Shown here piece after piece: positions 51,085-60,467 of a DNA stretch of 64,000 nucleotides (positions are counted from its first letter, which is position 1; each line of letters opens with the position of its first letter). Origin of the DNA: JAMXLO01 sp963832895 (GTDB lineage Bacteria; Pseudomonadota; Alphaproteobacteria; Acetobacterales; Acetobacteraceae). The translations under genes were made by a program, and so were the position numbers. Under the pieces are notes generated by a model. It was not told where the DNA came from, did not search any database, and saw nothing but the letters and a program-made list of their open reading frames with translations. The stretch lies in assembly GCA_963832895.1 (NCBI GenBank), contig CAWHVQ010000014.1:124001-188000 (forward strand). Direction: 5' to 3'.

Positions 51085-51726
51085 CTACAGCGAGTTGATG
51101 AAGAGACCGACGGCACCGGCCACGAGCGCGAGCAGCACGACGGCCCGCACGGGACTGACCAGTGCCGGGGGAGTCATCGAATCCGGCAGATGTTTCCGCC
51201 CGGTGATCATCGGCCCCACCAGGTCATGTCGCTTCAGCGCCGCGTAGGCGAGGATCGCGACGATATGCGCCAGGACGGCAATTTGGATCAGTTTGAAGTT
51301 GACGGCATGGATGTGCGACAGCCAGTCACTCCAGTCCTTGCCCACGTAATTGAACAACGGCCCTTCGGTGTCGGCGTCGTCGTTCGCGCAGAGGCCTGTC
51401 GCCGCCTGCACCGCGAGCAGGCCCAGCATCACCAGCACCATCCAGCCGCCCGCCGGGTTGTGACCCACGGCGGTATCCGGCTCCCGCCGGTGGAGGTGGG
51501 CAAGGTGTCGCAGCGCCGCGAGCGGGCTTTTCAGAAAGTGCGTGAAGCGCGCCGTCTCGCTGCCGACAAACCCCCATGCCACGCGGAACAGCAGCAACGT
51601 GATGGTGCTGTAGCCGGACAGGAAGTGCAGTTCCATCCAGCCGCGGCTCTCGGTCAGCCAGCTGATGCCGAGCAGCACGACGATTGCCCAATGGAACAGG
51701 CGGGTGGGCGCGTCCCAGACGCGCAT
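51085..51726 (-). CDS. Cytochrome b561 family protein
   Basis: Membrane di-heme cytochrome b of the bacterial b561 / Ni-Fe-hydrogenase-b type, 213 residues with four to five helices. Heme-ligand histidines are in RLFHWAIVVLLG, in MELHFLSGY and in the pair HIHAVNFKLIQIAVLAHIVA. RVWDAPTRLFHW is the diagnostic N-terminal motif, which supports the ATG at 51726; a TTG eight codons upstream is also possible. Such proteins pass electrons between quinol and periplasmic carriers. No cytochrome c gene is adjacent. It is divergent from the next membrane-protein gene. Confidence 0.87.
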   Translation of the reverse strand: MRVWDAPTRLFHWAIVVLLGISWLTESRGWMELHFLSGYSTITLLLFRVAWGFVGSETARFTHFLKSPLAALRHLAHLHRREPDTAVGHNPAGGWMVLVMLGLLAVQAATGLCANDDADTEGPLFNYVGKDWSDWLSHIHAVNFKLIQIAVLAHIVAILAYAALKRHDLVGPMITGRKHLPDSMTPPALVSPVRAVVLLALVAGAVGLFINSL

Positions 51727-51815
51727 CGGCAGGCGCTTCTCGCTCAAACAAGGAACCTCGATCGTCAGGCGGAACCCAGCTTGACGCACTGACGGTGCGG
51801 CGTCACCCAATCGGT

Positions 51816-52628
51816 ATGCCGATTCGCATCGCTGACTGGCAGCATTTTCACGGACCGCTCGTCGCATTGGCCGTGGCGCTCGGGCTCGCCGTGCTGGGAC
51901 GCTTCCTGCGGGTCGGCCTGGTGGCCGCGGCGGCAGGCGGTGCAGGTGTTCTCGCGGGTTGGTTTGTGCTCACCGGCCGGCTCTGGGCAGTCCCACCGCC
52001 GGTGTCGGCGGACACACTGACCGTGCTCGCCGCGGCCATACTGCTGATCGGCCTGCTATGCGTCTGGCGCGGGCATGAGCGCATCGCCTCGATCGGCATG
52101 GTGGTTGCGGCAATGGTGGCCGGCTGGCTGATGGCCGATGCACCTCGCAATCTGGCGGCGTTGCGGGCGAGCTGGCCGATCGGACTTGGCGTTGCACTGG
52201 CGGGGCTGGTCTTCACGCGCGCGCTGACCGATCCGACGCGGCTTGCGCTGGCCGGGCTGACGCTCGCGGCAGCGCTGCACATTGCCGGATCGCCGCCGAT
52301 CTGGACTCAACTGGCATTGGTGCCCGGGGTGGCTGCACTGGCAATGTTCACGCTGCCGGCGGCGCCCGGGTTGGTGGCGCTGCCGGTCGCGGTCGACATC
52401 GCAGGCCTCGCCTCCCTGTCGGTGATCGCCATCGGACGCCTGCCACGACTTGGGTTCGCACCGGTCGATGCCGCTGCATTGGCGCCGCTACTGGCGGTCT
52501 GGCTCCTGCCACGCGCGGAAGAGCGGTTGCGTCGCATCGGCCGAGCGGCCCCCCTGGCCGGCGGGCTTCTGGCGGGCGCGATTGCCGTCGGCTGCGTCTG
52601 GGTCGTGCGACAGCTCCTGCGCCGCTAG
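51816..52628 (+). CDS. Polytopic membrane protein of unknown function
   Basis: A 270-residue protein made almost entirely of hydrophobic helices (about nine to ten), for example ALAVALGLAVLGRFLRVG and VAAAILLIGLLCVW-like stretches. No family motif is recognised. The ATG at 51816 gives MPIRIADWQHFHGPL and sits about 90 bases from the divergent cytochrome b561 gene. Its stop overlaps that of the next, convergent gene by three bases. The content of Ala, Leu, Gly and Val is extreme even for a membrane protein, so the frame could be questioned, but no competing frame is convincing. Confidence 0.6.
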   Translation: MPIRIADWQHFHGPLVALAVALGLAVLGRFLRVGLVAAAAGGAGVLAGWFVLTGRLWAVPPPVSADTLTVLAAAILLIGLLCVWRGHERIASIGMVVAAMVAGWLMADAPRNLAALRASWPIGLGVALAGLVFTRALTDPTRLALAGLTLAAALHIAGSPPIWTQLALVPGVAALAMFTLPAAPGLVALPVAVDIAGLASLSVIAIGRLPRLGFAPVDAAALAPLLAVWLLPRAEERLRRIGRAAPLAGGLLAGAIAVGCVWVVRQLLRR

Positions 52629-53086
52629 GCTTCGCTGCCGTGGGACAGCGTCAGCCCCATCTCGTCCATCAACGCAAGATAAGGCGTGAGGTCCAGGGTG
52701 AATTGGGTGATCTCCGTGATCAGCCGGACCGCCGTGATCGGCAGGTCAATTGGCGTATCGAGCTCCAGCGACACGCGATGGTCCGCCAGAAGACTCAGCC
52801 GCCAGGTCGGCGGCACCGTCCTTTCGAGCCAACGCAGCAGCGCGAAGGAGCGCGGACGCAGGGTCTCGTCGGAGACATCGGCCGTGCTGCTCACGCGCGC
52901 GAGGGTTGTCTGGAGAGCCAGCCGCCCACCATTGGGGTTTGCATCCGTCTGGTCTAACCGGGCGCGCACGACGCGGTCGTGCCAGCGGAACAGGAATGCC
53001 GGGGCTGCCGCCGGGTCGCAGGGGGACAGGCGCCCCTCGGGATCCACCGAGAATGGCCCTATTTTGAACGGCGCAGCGAAAAACAT
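52625..53086 (-). CDS. Conserved hypothetical protein
   Basis: Soluble protein of 153 residues without signal or membrane helix. It begins MFFAAPFKIGPFSVDPEGRL and ends in a segment with many Thr and Leu (LTPYLALMDEMGLTLSHG). The central FRWHDRVVRARLDQT and the helix LRPRSFALLRWLERT look like genuine folded protein, and I have seen similar proteins described only as hypothetical. It is divergent from psd, with 68 bases between the starts, which must hold promoters for both. No function is proposed. Confidence 0.6.
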   Translation of the reverse strand: MFFAAPFKIGPFSVDPEGRLSPCDPAAAPAFLFRWHDRVVRARLDQTDANPNGGRLALQTTLARVSSTADVSDETLRPRSFALLRWLERTVPPTWRLSLLADHRVSLELDTPIDLPITAVRLITEITQFTLDLTPYLALMDEMGLTLSHGSEA

Positions 53087-53154
53087 GGCGTAACGCTCCT
53101 GGTTGTTGCCAGTCTTGCCGCACCAAGGTGAAGCTTCCATAAACCCCGACGCGA

Positions 53155-53826
53155 ATGTCCCTCGTCGATGACATCGGCCATGTGCTCGCCCCACCCCATC
53201 CAGCCGGGCGGCCATTCGCCCTGGGCGGCCTGGTCGCTGTGGTGCTTGGCCTTGCGGTCGCCCCGTGGCTCGCCTGGCTCGGCCTGCTGTTCACCCTGTT
53301 CTGCCTGTACTTCTTCCGCGACCCGGAGCGCGTGGCGCCCGGCCGTCCCGGCGCGCTGCTCGCGCCCGCGGACGGCCGCGTGGTCTCGGTCACGCCCGCC
53401 GTGCCGCCATCGGAGCTTGGGCTGGGCGCGATACCGCGCTGGCGGGTTTCGATCTTCCTCTCGATCATCAACGTGCACGTGAACCGCATCCCGGCGGACG
53501 GCACCATCACCCGCATCGCCTACCGTCACGGCAGCTTCCTCAATGCCAGCACGGACAAGGCAAGCGAGGTCAACGAGCGCAATGCCGTGGCAGTTCGCCT
53601 GTCCGACGGCCGCGAGATCGCGGTGGTGCAGATCGCCGGCCTGGTCGCCCGCCGCATCGTCTGCGACCTGCGTGAGGGAGATACGGTGCACGCCGGCCAG
53701 CGCCTCGGTATCATTCGCTTCGGCAGCCGAGCGGACCTTTACCTGCCGGAAGGAGTTCGCCCGCTGGTGGCCGTCGGCCAGACCATGGTCGGTGGCGAAA
53801 CCGTCATAGCGGAACTGACACCATGA
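53155..53826 (+). CDS. psd: Phosphatidylserine decarboxylase (archaetidylserine-type proenzyme)
   Basis: Pyruvoyl enzyme that converts phosphatidylserine to phosphatidylethanolamine, 223 residues, of the short Psd class. Membrane-proximal helices (LVAVVLGLAVAPWLAWLGLLF) are followed by YFFRDPERVAPG, PADGRVVSV, SIFLSIINVHVNRIPADG and the self-cleavage site in IRFGSRADLYLP, where chain cleavage at Gly-Ser makes the pyruvoyl group. The stop overlaps the pssA start (ATGA), so both steps of phosphatidylethanolamine synthesis are encoded together. Confidence 0.95.
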   Translation: MSLVDDIGHVLAPPHPAGRPFALGGLVAVVLGLAVAPWLAWLGLLFTLFCLYFFRDPERVAPGRPGALLAPADGRVVSVTPAVPPSELGLGAIPRWRVSIFLSIINVHVNRIPADGTITRIAYRHGSFLNASTDKASEVNERNAVAVRLSDGREIAVVQIAGLVARRIVCDLREGDTVHAGQRLGIIRFGSRADLYLPEGVRPLVAVGQTMVGGETVIAELTP

Positions 53827-54710
53827 GCGGATCGCCACGCCACGAACCACCACGCCACGACTGGCACAACGGCGCAGGCCGTGTGTCACCGATCAACCGG
53901 TTGCGCCGCCTGCGCCCGCGCGCACGCCCTCGCTTCAAGGGACAGTCGTTCAACCGCATCGTCCCCAATCTGCTAACCCTGCTCGGCCTGTGCGCCGGTC
54001 TGACCTCGATGCGCTTCGCGTTCGAAGGCCGCTTTGGCTCAGCCGCGGTCGCGATCGTGGTGGCCGGTGCGATCGACGGGCTGGACGGCAGGCTGGCGCG
54101 ACTGCTTAAGGCGACGTCGCGCTTCGGCGCCGAGTTGGACAGCCTGGCCGACTTCCTGTGCTTCGGCGTGGCTCCGGCGTTCATTCTGTATCTTTGGTCC
54201 CTGCAGAGGGCGGGTGGGTTCGGTTACACGCCCTGCCTCATATTCGCAGTCTGCATGGCCCTGCGACTAGCCCGGTTCAACGCATCGCTCGATAGCGCAC
54301 CGGGGCCTGCCTATGCCTACAACTTCTTCACCGGCGTTCCGGCACCCGCCGGTGCGGGCGTCGCTTTGTTCCCGCTGTTCCTTGGCCTGGAGGCAAAGGC
54401 ACTGGGCTTGGGCTGGCTGCTCAGCGTCGCACAGTTTCCGCTGTTCTGCGCCCTCGTGCTGGCCGGGACGGCGTTCCTGTTGATCTCCACACTGCCGGTC
54501 TGGAGCTTCAAGAACTTCAAGGTGCCGCACGAGTACGTGCTGCCGTTGCTGCTCGGCGCCGTCACCTTCGCGGCCGTTCTGGTCGCCGATCCCTGGGCCG
54601 CACTGGCAGCGGGCGGGCTGATGTATCTCGGCATGCTGCCGTTCAGCGTGCGCAGTTTCCGCCGGTTGAAGCGCGAGGCGGAGGCGATGCGGGAGGCGGA
54701 GGAGCCGTGA
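53823..54710 (+). CDS. pssA: CDP-diacylglycerol-serine O-phosphatidyltransferase
   Basis: Inner-membrane enzyme that makes phosphatidylserine from CDP-diacylglycerol and serine, 295 residues with about eight helices. The CDP-alcohol phosphatidyltransferase motif D-G-x2-A-R-x8-G-x3-D-x3-D is complete in IDGLDGRLARLL...SRFGAELDSLADFL. NRIVPNLLTLLGLCAG is the usual first helix. A basic, Arg-rich N-terminal extension of about 40 residues precedes it. It follows psd with a four-base overlap; the two act in sequence in phosphatidylethanolamine synthesis. The convergent cyclase gene begins at the next base. Confidence 0.94.
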   Translation: MSGSPRHEPPRHDWHNGAGRVSPINRLRRLRPRARPRFKGQSFNRIVPNLLTLLGLCAGLTSMRFAFEGRFGSAAVAIVVAGAIDGLDGRLARLLKATSRFGAELDSLADFLCFGVAPAFILYLWSLQRAGGFGYTPCLIFAVCMALRLARFNASLDSAPGPAYAYNFFTGVPAPAGAGVALFPLFLGLEAKALGLGWLLSVAQFPLFCALVLAGTAFLLISTLPVWSFKNFKVPHEYVLPLLLGAVTFAAVLVADPWAALAAGGLMYLGMLPFSVRSFRRLKREAEAMREAEEP

Positions 54711-57700
54711 TCAGCGAAGCTCATCCAACAACGCCCTCGCCTGCTTCAGATCGGTTCTGTCGAACCCTTCGGTGAACCAGTCGTAGACCGGCGCCAGCAG
54801 ATCGACGGCCCTACGGCGTTGTTCCTTGTCGGCCAGTAACCGCGCGAGCGTCGTAGCCGTCCGAAGTTGGAATAAGCGGGCCCCCTGTCGGCGCGCTGTG
54901 TTCAAGGATCTGGCCAGATATTCCTCGACGATCTCGGGCGAAGCGTGCTCGTACTGCAGCAGCAAGCCCTCCAATCGGTCGATTTCGGCGGCCAGGTAGT
55001 TCTCGCCGTAGCGCGTGCAGTGCGCGCGCGCACTATCCAGATGGGTTCGCGCCTCCGCGATCTGGCCCTCCCGAAGTAAGCTATCGACCAGATGCACCTC
55101 GCAATGGGTCATCTGGAGCATCGCTCCGGTATCGGTCCATCGCTTTATGCCCTGCCGCTGGAGGTCCAGTCCCGCAGCGAAACTACCAAGTCGATGCATT
55201 GCCCAGCCCATGCATCGTTCACCGAGAGCGAGCCATTGCGGCAAGTGATGATCCCGCGCCGCATCTATGGTCGCCGCTGCGAAGTGAAGAGTTGCTTTCG
55301 CCTCATGCTGAGTTTGGAACGCATGCGCGGTCACGCCCAACGCCCAGGCAAGGCTATGTGCGCTTTCTCCGCGCCGCGCATATTCCACCGCCTCTTCGAC
55401 GAGCCTCGCCCCCGAGGTCGGGAGGCCGATTATGATCCTCGCATGCCCGCCATAGGCTCGGCAGACCATGCTGGGATGCTCGCCGTACACGACGAATTCC
55501 TGATCCGAAACGTCATCGGCGAATGCCGCTCCTCGCGCGAGGATCGCATCGGCCTCAGCAAATTCACCCGCGATCATCAGCGAGTAGCCAAGCGCTCTGT
55601 GTGCGAGCGCAAGCTTCGCTGGCGCGTGGTCTTCCTCAGCCAATGCAATCAGGTCACGCGCCAATGCGACCGTCCTGGGAACCGGCTGGCGCATCAGGCA
55701 GGAGTTCCAGGCAAGGCGGCGGGCCGCGAACCGGGTCGGGACTCCGTGCAGTTTGTCCGCCAGGTCCTTTGCTCGAAGAGCGCACTCCTCCACGCGCGAT
55801 GCGCCAAAACCTTGTACGGCAATCAGGGACACGGCGAGGTTGAGCGTCAGATCGAGCTCGCGCGCGTCACGTTGCTCTCCTGGCGGCACCTTCGCGAGCA
55901 GATCGAGCGCGCAAGCAAAGTGAGCGCCCGCCTCGGAGTGAGCGGACCGCCCGACGCTGCGCAGGCCGGCTGCGCGCCAATATCCGATTGCCTGGTCTAG
56001 CAAGCCAGCCTGCGTGAAATGATGCGCCAGAAGCTCCGGTTTCTTTGCGACGGTTTCCGGAAAATGCTCTTCGTGTGCCTTGCCGATACGTGCGTGCAGT
56101 TCCTGGCGTTGACTCCGGAGCAATGTGCTATACGCGGCGTCACGCACCAGGGCATGCTTGAACGTGTAATCCGCATTTGGTGGCACACCCCGGCAGAAGG
56201 CCAGCCCCAATTCAAGCAGCATATCGATGCCTTGTTCGAGCTGCTTTTCCGGCATGTCGGCGACGGTTGTCAGCAGGGTGTGCGCGAACTCGCGGCCGAT
56301 CACCGCACCGATTTGGGCGACTTGCTTGGCCGCCGGGAGGCGGTCGAGCCGCGCTATCAGCGAGCCTTGCAGAGTCGCTGGAACCAGCGGCGTCGAGGTG
56401 CTGTCCGGCTGCGCGGCAAACTCCACCACGGCCTTGGTCAGCTCTTCGATGAACAGCGGTACCCCGTCGCTCTGAGCGACAATCCGCTCGCGCAGCGCGG
56501 AGGGCAATACTCGCTCGGCCGCGATCCGTTCGGCCAATTGCGCCGCCTGCCTTTGCGTCAGCCGCCTGAGTGTAATCACGCTGGTGACGGCAAGGCCGAC
56601 CCAGGGCGGTTGAAATTCCGGACGATGCGACATGACGAGTAGAACGGGCAGGTTCGTCAGCAGGCCTACCGCCTTGTCCAGCAACTCGAGGGAACTGGCA
56701 TCAGCCCAGTGTGCATCTTCGAACAGGATGACCACCGGTCGCCGTCGAGCGCGATTGCCCAGCCCACGCAGCATCGCATCGAACAGCTTCTCCTTCTTGC
56801 GCTGTGGGTTGGAACTCAGCTTCGGATAGCGACCATCCACCGGCAATGACAGCATGTCGGCAATCAGTGCGATCTCTTCCTGCGACCTTCCCGTGACCAC
56901 CGCCTCGAGCTTGTCCAGTCGCTCCTGCGGCGTGTCGCCGCGGGTGAACCTCAAGTCGCGCTCCCACCGCGCGACAATCGGGTGGAGGACGCTGTCCTGA
57001 TGATGCTGTGAGCAGAAATAGCGCAAGATCTGCTGCGGCCCGCCGCGGAGCCGATCCTCCAGTGCGGCGATCAAGCGTGACTTTCCCATGCCAGGCTCGC
57101 CGGACAGCAGCACCAGTTGGCCTTCGCCGCCCTTTGCCTGCCGCCAACGCCGCAGCAACAGGTCGAACTCCTCGTCGCGGCCGATTAGCGGTGTCATCGA
57201 ACCGGCGTGGAATGCCTCGAACCGACCCTCGACGGCAAACTCGTCCACCACCCGCCAAGCCCGCACCGGCTGCGGCAGCCCCCTCAGGGTGACCGTTCCG
57301 AGATCCCGGCAGTTGAAGAGACCGCCGATCAGTCTGCGGGTTGTGGCATCGATGACGATGCTGTTCGACTCGGCAAGTCCTTGCAGGCGAGCGGCCAGGT
57401 TCGGCGTCTCGCCAATCGCGGTCTGCTGTCGTGCCTCGCCCGTACCGATCGGTTCGCCCACCACCACGAGGCCGGTGGCAATCCCGATGCGCAACTGCAG
57501 CGATTCCATTGGGGCGGGCGCCTGACTGATTGCGTCGATCACCGCGAGGGCGGCGCGAACCGCTTGTTCCGCGTCCATCTCCTGCGCTTCGGGCCAGCCG
57601 AAATAGATCAACACGCCGTCGCCCACATAGCGGGCGATGAAGCCTCCAAATCGCGCAATCGTGGTGGCCACACAGGACTGGTAGCCGCGGATGACTGCAC

Positions 57701-58016
57701 TCAGATCCTCGGGGTCCAGGCGATAGGACATCGCTGTCGAACCGATTACGTCGCAGAACATAACGCTGAGCAGGCGCCGCTCCGCGGTCGATGGCGACGG
57801 GGAGGCCTGGATTGGATTGGCCGCCGGCATTACCTCAGCGCGCAGTGCGGCGATCGCTTCCAGGAGCTGGCGACGATGACCGACCGAGGTGATACCAAGA
57901 TCCTTAAGGTCCTCCGCCGTTAGACTGGCGAGAACCACCGGCGTGACGTCATGCTCGCGGAATGCCGCTTCGTATTGTTCAAGCCCCCGCTGTCGCAGCC
58001 AATCCGCGACCTCCAT
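54711..58016 (-). CDS. SAM-domain adenylate/guanylate cyclase fused to ATPase and TPR region
   Basis: Very large signalling protein of 1101 residues. Residues 1-60 form a SAM domain (MEVADWLRQRGLEQYEAAF), then a class III cyclase domain (SVMFCDVIGSTAMSYRLDPE, ARYVGDGVLIYFGWPEAQE, MESLQLRIGIATGLVVVGE), an AAA/STAND-type ATPase with Walker A LLSGEPGMGKSRLIAAL and Walker B VVILFEDAHWAD, and about 450 residues of TPR-like helices. The metal Asp and the GDG turn of the cyclase are present. This architecture is common in rhizobia and Acetobacteraceae, and its signals are unknown. The ATG at 58016 is preferred over an upstream start because GGGAGGG precedes it. Confidence 0.9.
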   Translation of the reverse strand: MEVADWLRQRGLEQYEAAFREHDVTPVVLASLTAEDLKDLGITSVGHRRQLLEAIAALRAEVMPAANPIQASPSPSTAERRLLSVMFCDVIGSTAMSYRLDPEDLSAVIRGYQSCVATTIARFGGFIARYVGDGVLIYFGWPEAQEMDAEQAVRAALAVIDAISQAPAPMESLQLRIGIATGLVVVGEPIGTGEARQQTAIGETPNLAARLQGLAESNSIVIDATTRRLIGGLFNCRDLGTVTLRGLPQPVRAWRVVDEFAVEGRFEAFHAGSMTPLIGRDEEFDLLLRRWRQAKGGEGQLVLLSGEPGMGKSRLIAALEDRLRGGPQQILRYFCSQHHQDSVLHPIVARWERDLRFTRGDTPQERLDKLEAVVTGRSQEEIALIADMLSLPVDGRYPKLSSNPQRKKEKLFDAMLRGLGNRARRRPVVILFEDAHWADASSLELLDKAVGLLTNLPVLLVMSHRPEFQPPWVGLAVTSVITLRRLTQRQAAQLAERIAAERVLPSALRERIVAQSDGVPLFIEELTKAVVEFAAQPDSTSTPLVPATLQGSLIARLDRLPAAKQVAQIGAVIGREFAHTLLTTVADMPEKQLEQGIDMLLELGLAFCRGVPPNADYTFKHALVRDAAYSTLLRSQRQELHARIGKAHEEHFPETVAKKPELLAHHFTQAGLLDQAIGYWRAAGLRSVGRSAHSEAGAHFACALDLLAKVPPGEQRDARELDLTLNLAVSLIAVQGFGASRVEECALRAKDLADKLHGVPTRFAARRLAWNSCLMRQPVPRTVALARDLIALAEEDHAPAKLALAHRALGYSLMIAGEFAEADAILARGAAFADDVSDQEFVVYGEHPSMVCRAYGGHARIIIGLPTSGARLVEEAVEYARRGESAHSLAWALGVTAHAFQTQHEAKATLHFAAATIDAARDHHLPQWLALGERCMGWAMHRLGSFAAGLDLQRQGIKRWTDTGAMLQMTHCEVHLVDSLLREGQIAEARTHLDSARAHCTRYGENYLAAEIDRLEGLLLQYEHASPEIVEEYLARSLNTARRQGARLFQLRTATTLARLLADKEQRRRAVDLLAPVYDWFTEGFDRTDLKQARALLDELR

Positions 58017-58108
58017 CGCCCTCCCCTGCCTGGCGCTGTTCTTGGCCAAACGATGGTGGACTTGAATGAAATGTCTAGCAACAGCAACGAAAAGGCTTGG
58101 CCGCTGAT

Positions 58109-59125
58109 TTACGCCCGATGAGCCGGGACAGTCCCGGCGATTGCCGTCGCAAAGCTTGCCCGCAGCCCTGCCGGAGATAGGCCGCGCGTGATCAGCACGA
58201 TGCGCGTCGCTCCCGCCGGCTGAACCGGACGATCGAGATACGCCGGCGGATGCAGCACGTGATGCACGCCTTGCAGCACGATGGGGCGGGTCTCACCCTG
58301 CAGCCAGACGATGCCTTTCAGCCGCAGCACGCTGTCGCCGCGCAGCGACAGAACCGACTCAAGCCAGCGCTGCAGCAAGGGCCACGCGATCGGTTCGTCG
58401 TGGCGCAACACCACCGAACCGATCTGCTCGCCGTGTTGGAACGGCAGGTGCCGATGGCCATGGGCATCCAGTGGCCGCAGCCACTGCTCCAGCCGCGCGC
58501 TGTCCGGACCGAGATCGAACACATCGGCCGCATCCACTGCGCCGGCAACGACCCGACGCAGCGGCGCGGTGGCATTCAAAGTTGCGATGCGCGCCTCGGT
58601 CTCGGTGATCTGAGCGGCAATCGCGAGGTCGGTCTTGGTGAGCAGGATGCGATCGGCCATCGCTACCTGCCGCCGCGCCTCCGGCTGCCGATCGAGCTGC
58701 ATCGCGCCGTGCAGCGCGTCCACCGTGGTCACGATGCCGTCCAGCCGGCAGGCGTAGCGCGCGCCGGGCTCGGCCAGCAGCGCGTGGGCCACGGGCGCCG
58801 GGTCCGCAAGGCCCGTCGTCTCGATCGCGATGCGGCGAAACGGCGGCAGCTCGCCCGCCTCACGGCGTTGCCACAGCGTATCCAGCGTATCGGCGATGTC
58901 GCCGCGCACCGTGCAGCAGATGCAGCCGTTCTTCAGCAGCACCGCGTCCTCGATGGCCTGCTCGATCAGCAGGTGGTCGAGCCCGACCGCGCCGAATTCG
59001 TTGACGATGACGACCGTGTCGGCGAGCGACGGCTGGCGCAGCAGGTGGTTCAGCACGGTGGTCTTGCCGCTGCCCAGGAACCCGGTGAGTATTGTCACCG
59101 GCACAGTGTTCGCTGCCTCGCTCAT
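58109..59125 (-). CDS. CobW/COG0523 family metal-chaperone GTPase
   Basis: G3E-family P-loop GTPase, 338 residues. Walker A is LTGFLGSGKTTVLNHLL, the metal-binding CxCC motif is in KNGCICCTVRGD, Walker B region is AIETTGLADPAPV and the base-recognition motif is ILLTKTDLA. The C-terminal CobW_C domain has the His-rich stretch DAHGHRHLPFQHGEQ. Members deliver or manage zinc, cobalt or other metals; which metal is served here is unknown. The ATG at 59125 is chosen for position; an alternative lies 16 codons upstream. Divergent from the LVIVD gene, with only 27 bases between the starts. Confidence 0.9.
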   Translation of the reverse strand: MSEAANTVPVTILTGFLGSGKTTVLNHLLRQPSLADTVVIVNEFGAVGLDHLLIEQAIEDAVLLKNGCICCTVRGDIADTLDTLWQRREAGELPPFRRIAIETTGLADPAPVAHALLAEPGARYACRLDGIVTTVDALHGAMQLDRQPEARRQVAMADRILLTKTDLAIAAQITETEARIATLNATAPLRRVVAGAVDAADVFDLGPDSARLEQWLRPLDAHGHRHLPFQHGEQIGSVVLRHDEPIAWPLLQRWLESVLSLRGDSVLRLKGIVWLQGETRPIVLQGVHHVLHPPAYLDRPVQPAGATRIVLITRGLSPAGLRASFATAIAGTVPAHRA

Positions 59126-59152
59126 CGCGTGCAGCTTCGGGGAGAACAGTCC

Positions 59153-60361
59153 ATGGCGCAACCGGAAGCCCATAATTTCCGCCTGATCTCACACGACCTG
59201 ATGAGCGGCTTCGGCAATGTCGGCGAGGGGATAAGCCTCCAGCTCGCGAAGGGCGGGCGGCGCATCATGTGGATGGCGCACGAATGCGCGCCGAAGAATT
59301 TTACCGCGGTCGATGTCACCGATCCGAGGAAGCCGCACGTGGTGGTGCAGACCGATCTGCCGCATCGCAACGTGCGGTCCAATTCGCTCGAGGTGTGCGA
59401 CAACATCATGGCGGTGGCGTACCAGACCGGCACGCATGGCGCGACGCCGGCGGGGATCGAGCTGTTCGACATCTCCACGCCGGAGCAGCCGCGCAGCATC
59501 AGCTTCATCGATCGCTCGGGGCCGCGGTCGCGAGGCGTGCACCAGCTCTGGTTCATCGACGGCAAGACGATCCATTGTTCCAGCGGTGCGGCTGACTTCA
59601 TGCCACGCAACCTGAAGGACGATCAGGCGTACACGGCGTTCGACGTGAGCGATCCGGCGAAGCCTCGCGAGGTTGGGCGGTGGTGGTATCCGGGGACCGA
59701 GGAGCGCGACGAGGCGCCGCCGGTGCCGCGGCATCCGAAGTTCGATACGGGATGGCGGGCGCACAATACAAACGTATATCCGGAGCGGCCGGACCGCGCG
59801 TATGTGGGGTATATCGATGGCGGCGCCTGTGTGCTGGACATTTCCGATATCGGCCGGCCCAAGCTGGTGGGGCACTGGAACCCGCATCCGCCGTTCCCTG
59901 GCTTCACGCATACCGTGATGCCGCTGTTCGATCGCGACCTATACGTGGTGAGCGACGAGTGCGTGCGGACGGAAGGCGCAGATTGGCCGAAGCTGGTGTG
60001 GCTGCTGGATGCGCGCAAGGAGGACAATCTGGTGTCGGTGTCCACCCTGCCGTTGCCGCCGATGGAGGACTATGCGATCGGCGGCCGCTATGGCGCGCAC
60101 AATCTGTGGGAGAACCGGACGGGACCTGCGTTCCAGTCCAGCACACTGGTGTTCGGCACGTATTTCGGCGGCGGGCTGCGGGTGCATGACATCACCGATC
60201 CGCTGCAGCCCAAGGAGGTTGCGTCGTTCATACCGGACCCACCGGATGGGTCGCCGATGAAGGCGGCCATGATCAACGATGTTTATGTCGATGAGAACCG
60301 GCTGGTCTATGCGGTGGATCGCTTCGCCGGCGGGCTGTACGTGCTGGAGATGACGGTCTGA
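59153..60361 (+). CDS. LVIVD-repeat beta-propeller protein
   Basis: Predicted beta-propeller, 402 residues, of the LVIVD-repeat type. Recurring units contain V-D-x-x-D-P-x-K-P phrases: FTAVDVTDPRKPHVV, IELFDISTPEQPRSI, YTAFDVSDPAKPREV, VLDISDIGRPKLVGH and RVHDITDPLQPKEVA. No signal peptide is seen. Function of such proteins is not established; several are near redox or surface proteins. The ATG at 59153 has GGGGAG upstream; the very long frame that extends back is a shadow of the CobW gene. A perfect hairpin follows its stop. Confidence 0.83.
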   Translation: MAQPEAHNFRLISHDLMSGFGNVGEGISLQLAKGGRRIMWMAHECAPKNFTAVDVTDPRKPHVVVQTDLPHRNVRSNSLEVCDNIMAVAYQTGTHGATPAGIELFDISTPEQPRSISFIDRSGPRSRGVHQLWFIDGKTIHCSSGAADFMPRNLKDDQAYTAFDVSDPAKPREVGRWWYPGTEERDEAPPVPRHPKFDTGWRAHNTNVYPERPDRAYVGYIDGGACVLDISDIGRPKLVGHWNPHPPFPGFTHTVMPLFDRDLYVVSDECVRTEGADWPKLVWLLDARKEDNLVSVSTLPLPPMEDYAIGGRYGAHNLWENRTGPAFQSSTLVFGTYFGGGLRVHDITDPLQPKEVASFIPDPPDGSPMKAAMINDVYVDENRLVYAVDRFAGGLYVLEMTV

Positions 60362-60379
60362 CGCCCGGTCGCGATGCGA

Positions 60380-60410
60380 GCGAAGCGATCCCGCAAAGAG
60401 ATCGCTTCGC
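60380..60410. terminator. Bidirectional terminator-like hairpin
   Basis: Perfect 11-base stem GCGAAGCGATC/GATCGCTTCGC with a 9-base loop, between the convergent LVIVD-protein (+) and cupin (-) genes. Its place and strength support a terminator for both; no T run is seen. Confidence 0.6.
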
Positions 60411-60467
60411 CATGCTCGGAGCCGACGTGCCGGCGCTTAGGTTTGAAGGCGTGGCGCTCGGTCGAAC

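Noticed and set aside
58250..59152. N-terminal 300-residue extension of the LVIVD protein
   Set aside because: It is the reverse-strand shadow of the CobW gene; LVIVD homology and a ribosome site begin at 59153.
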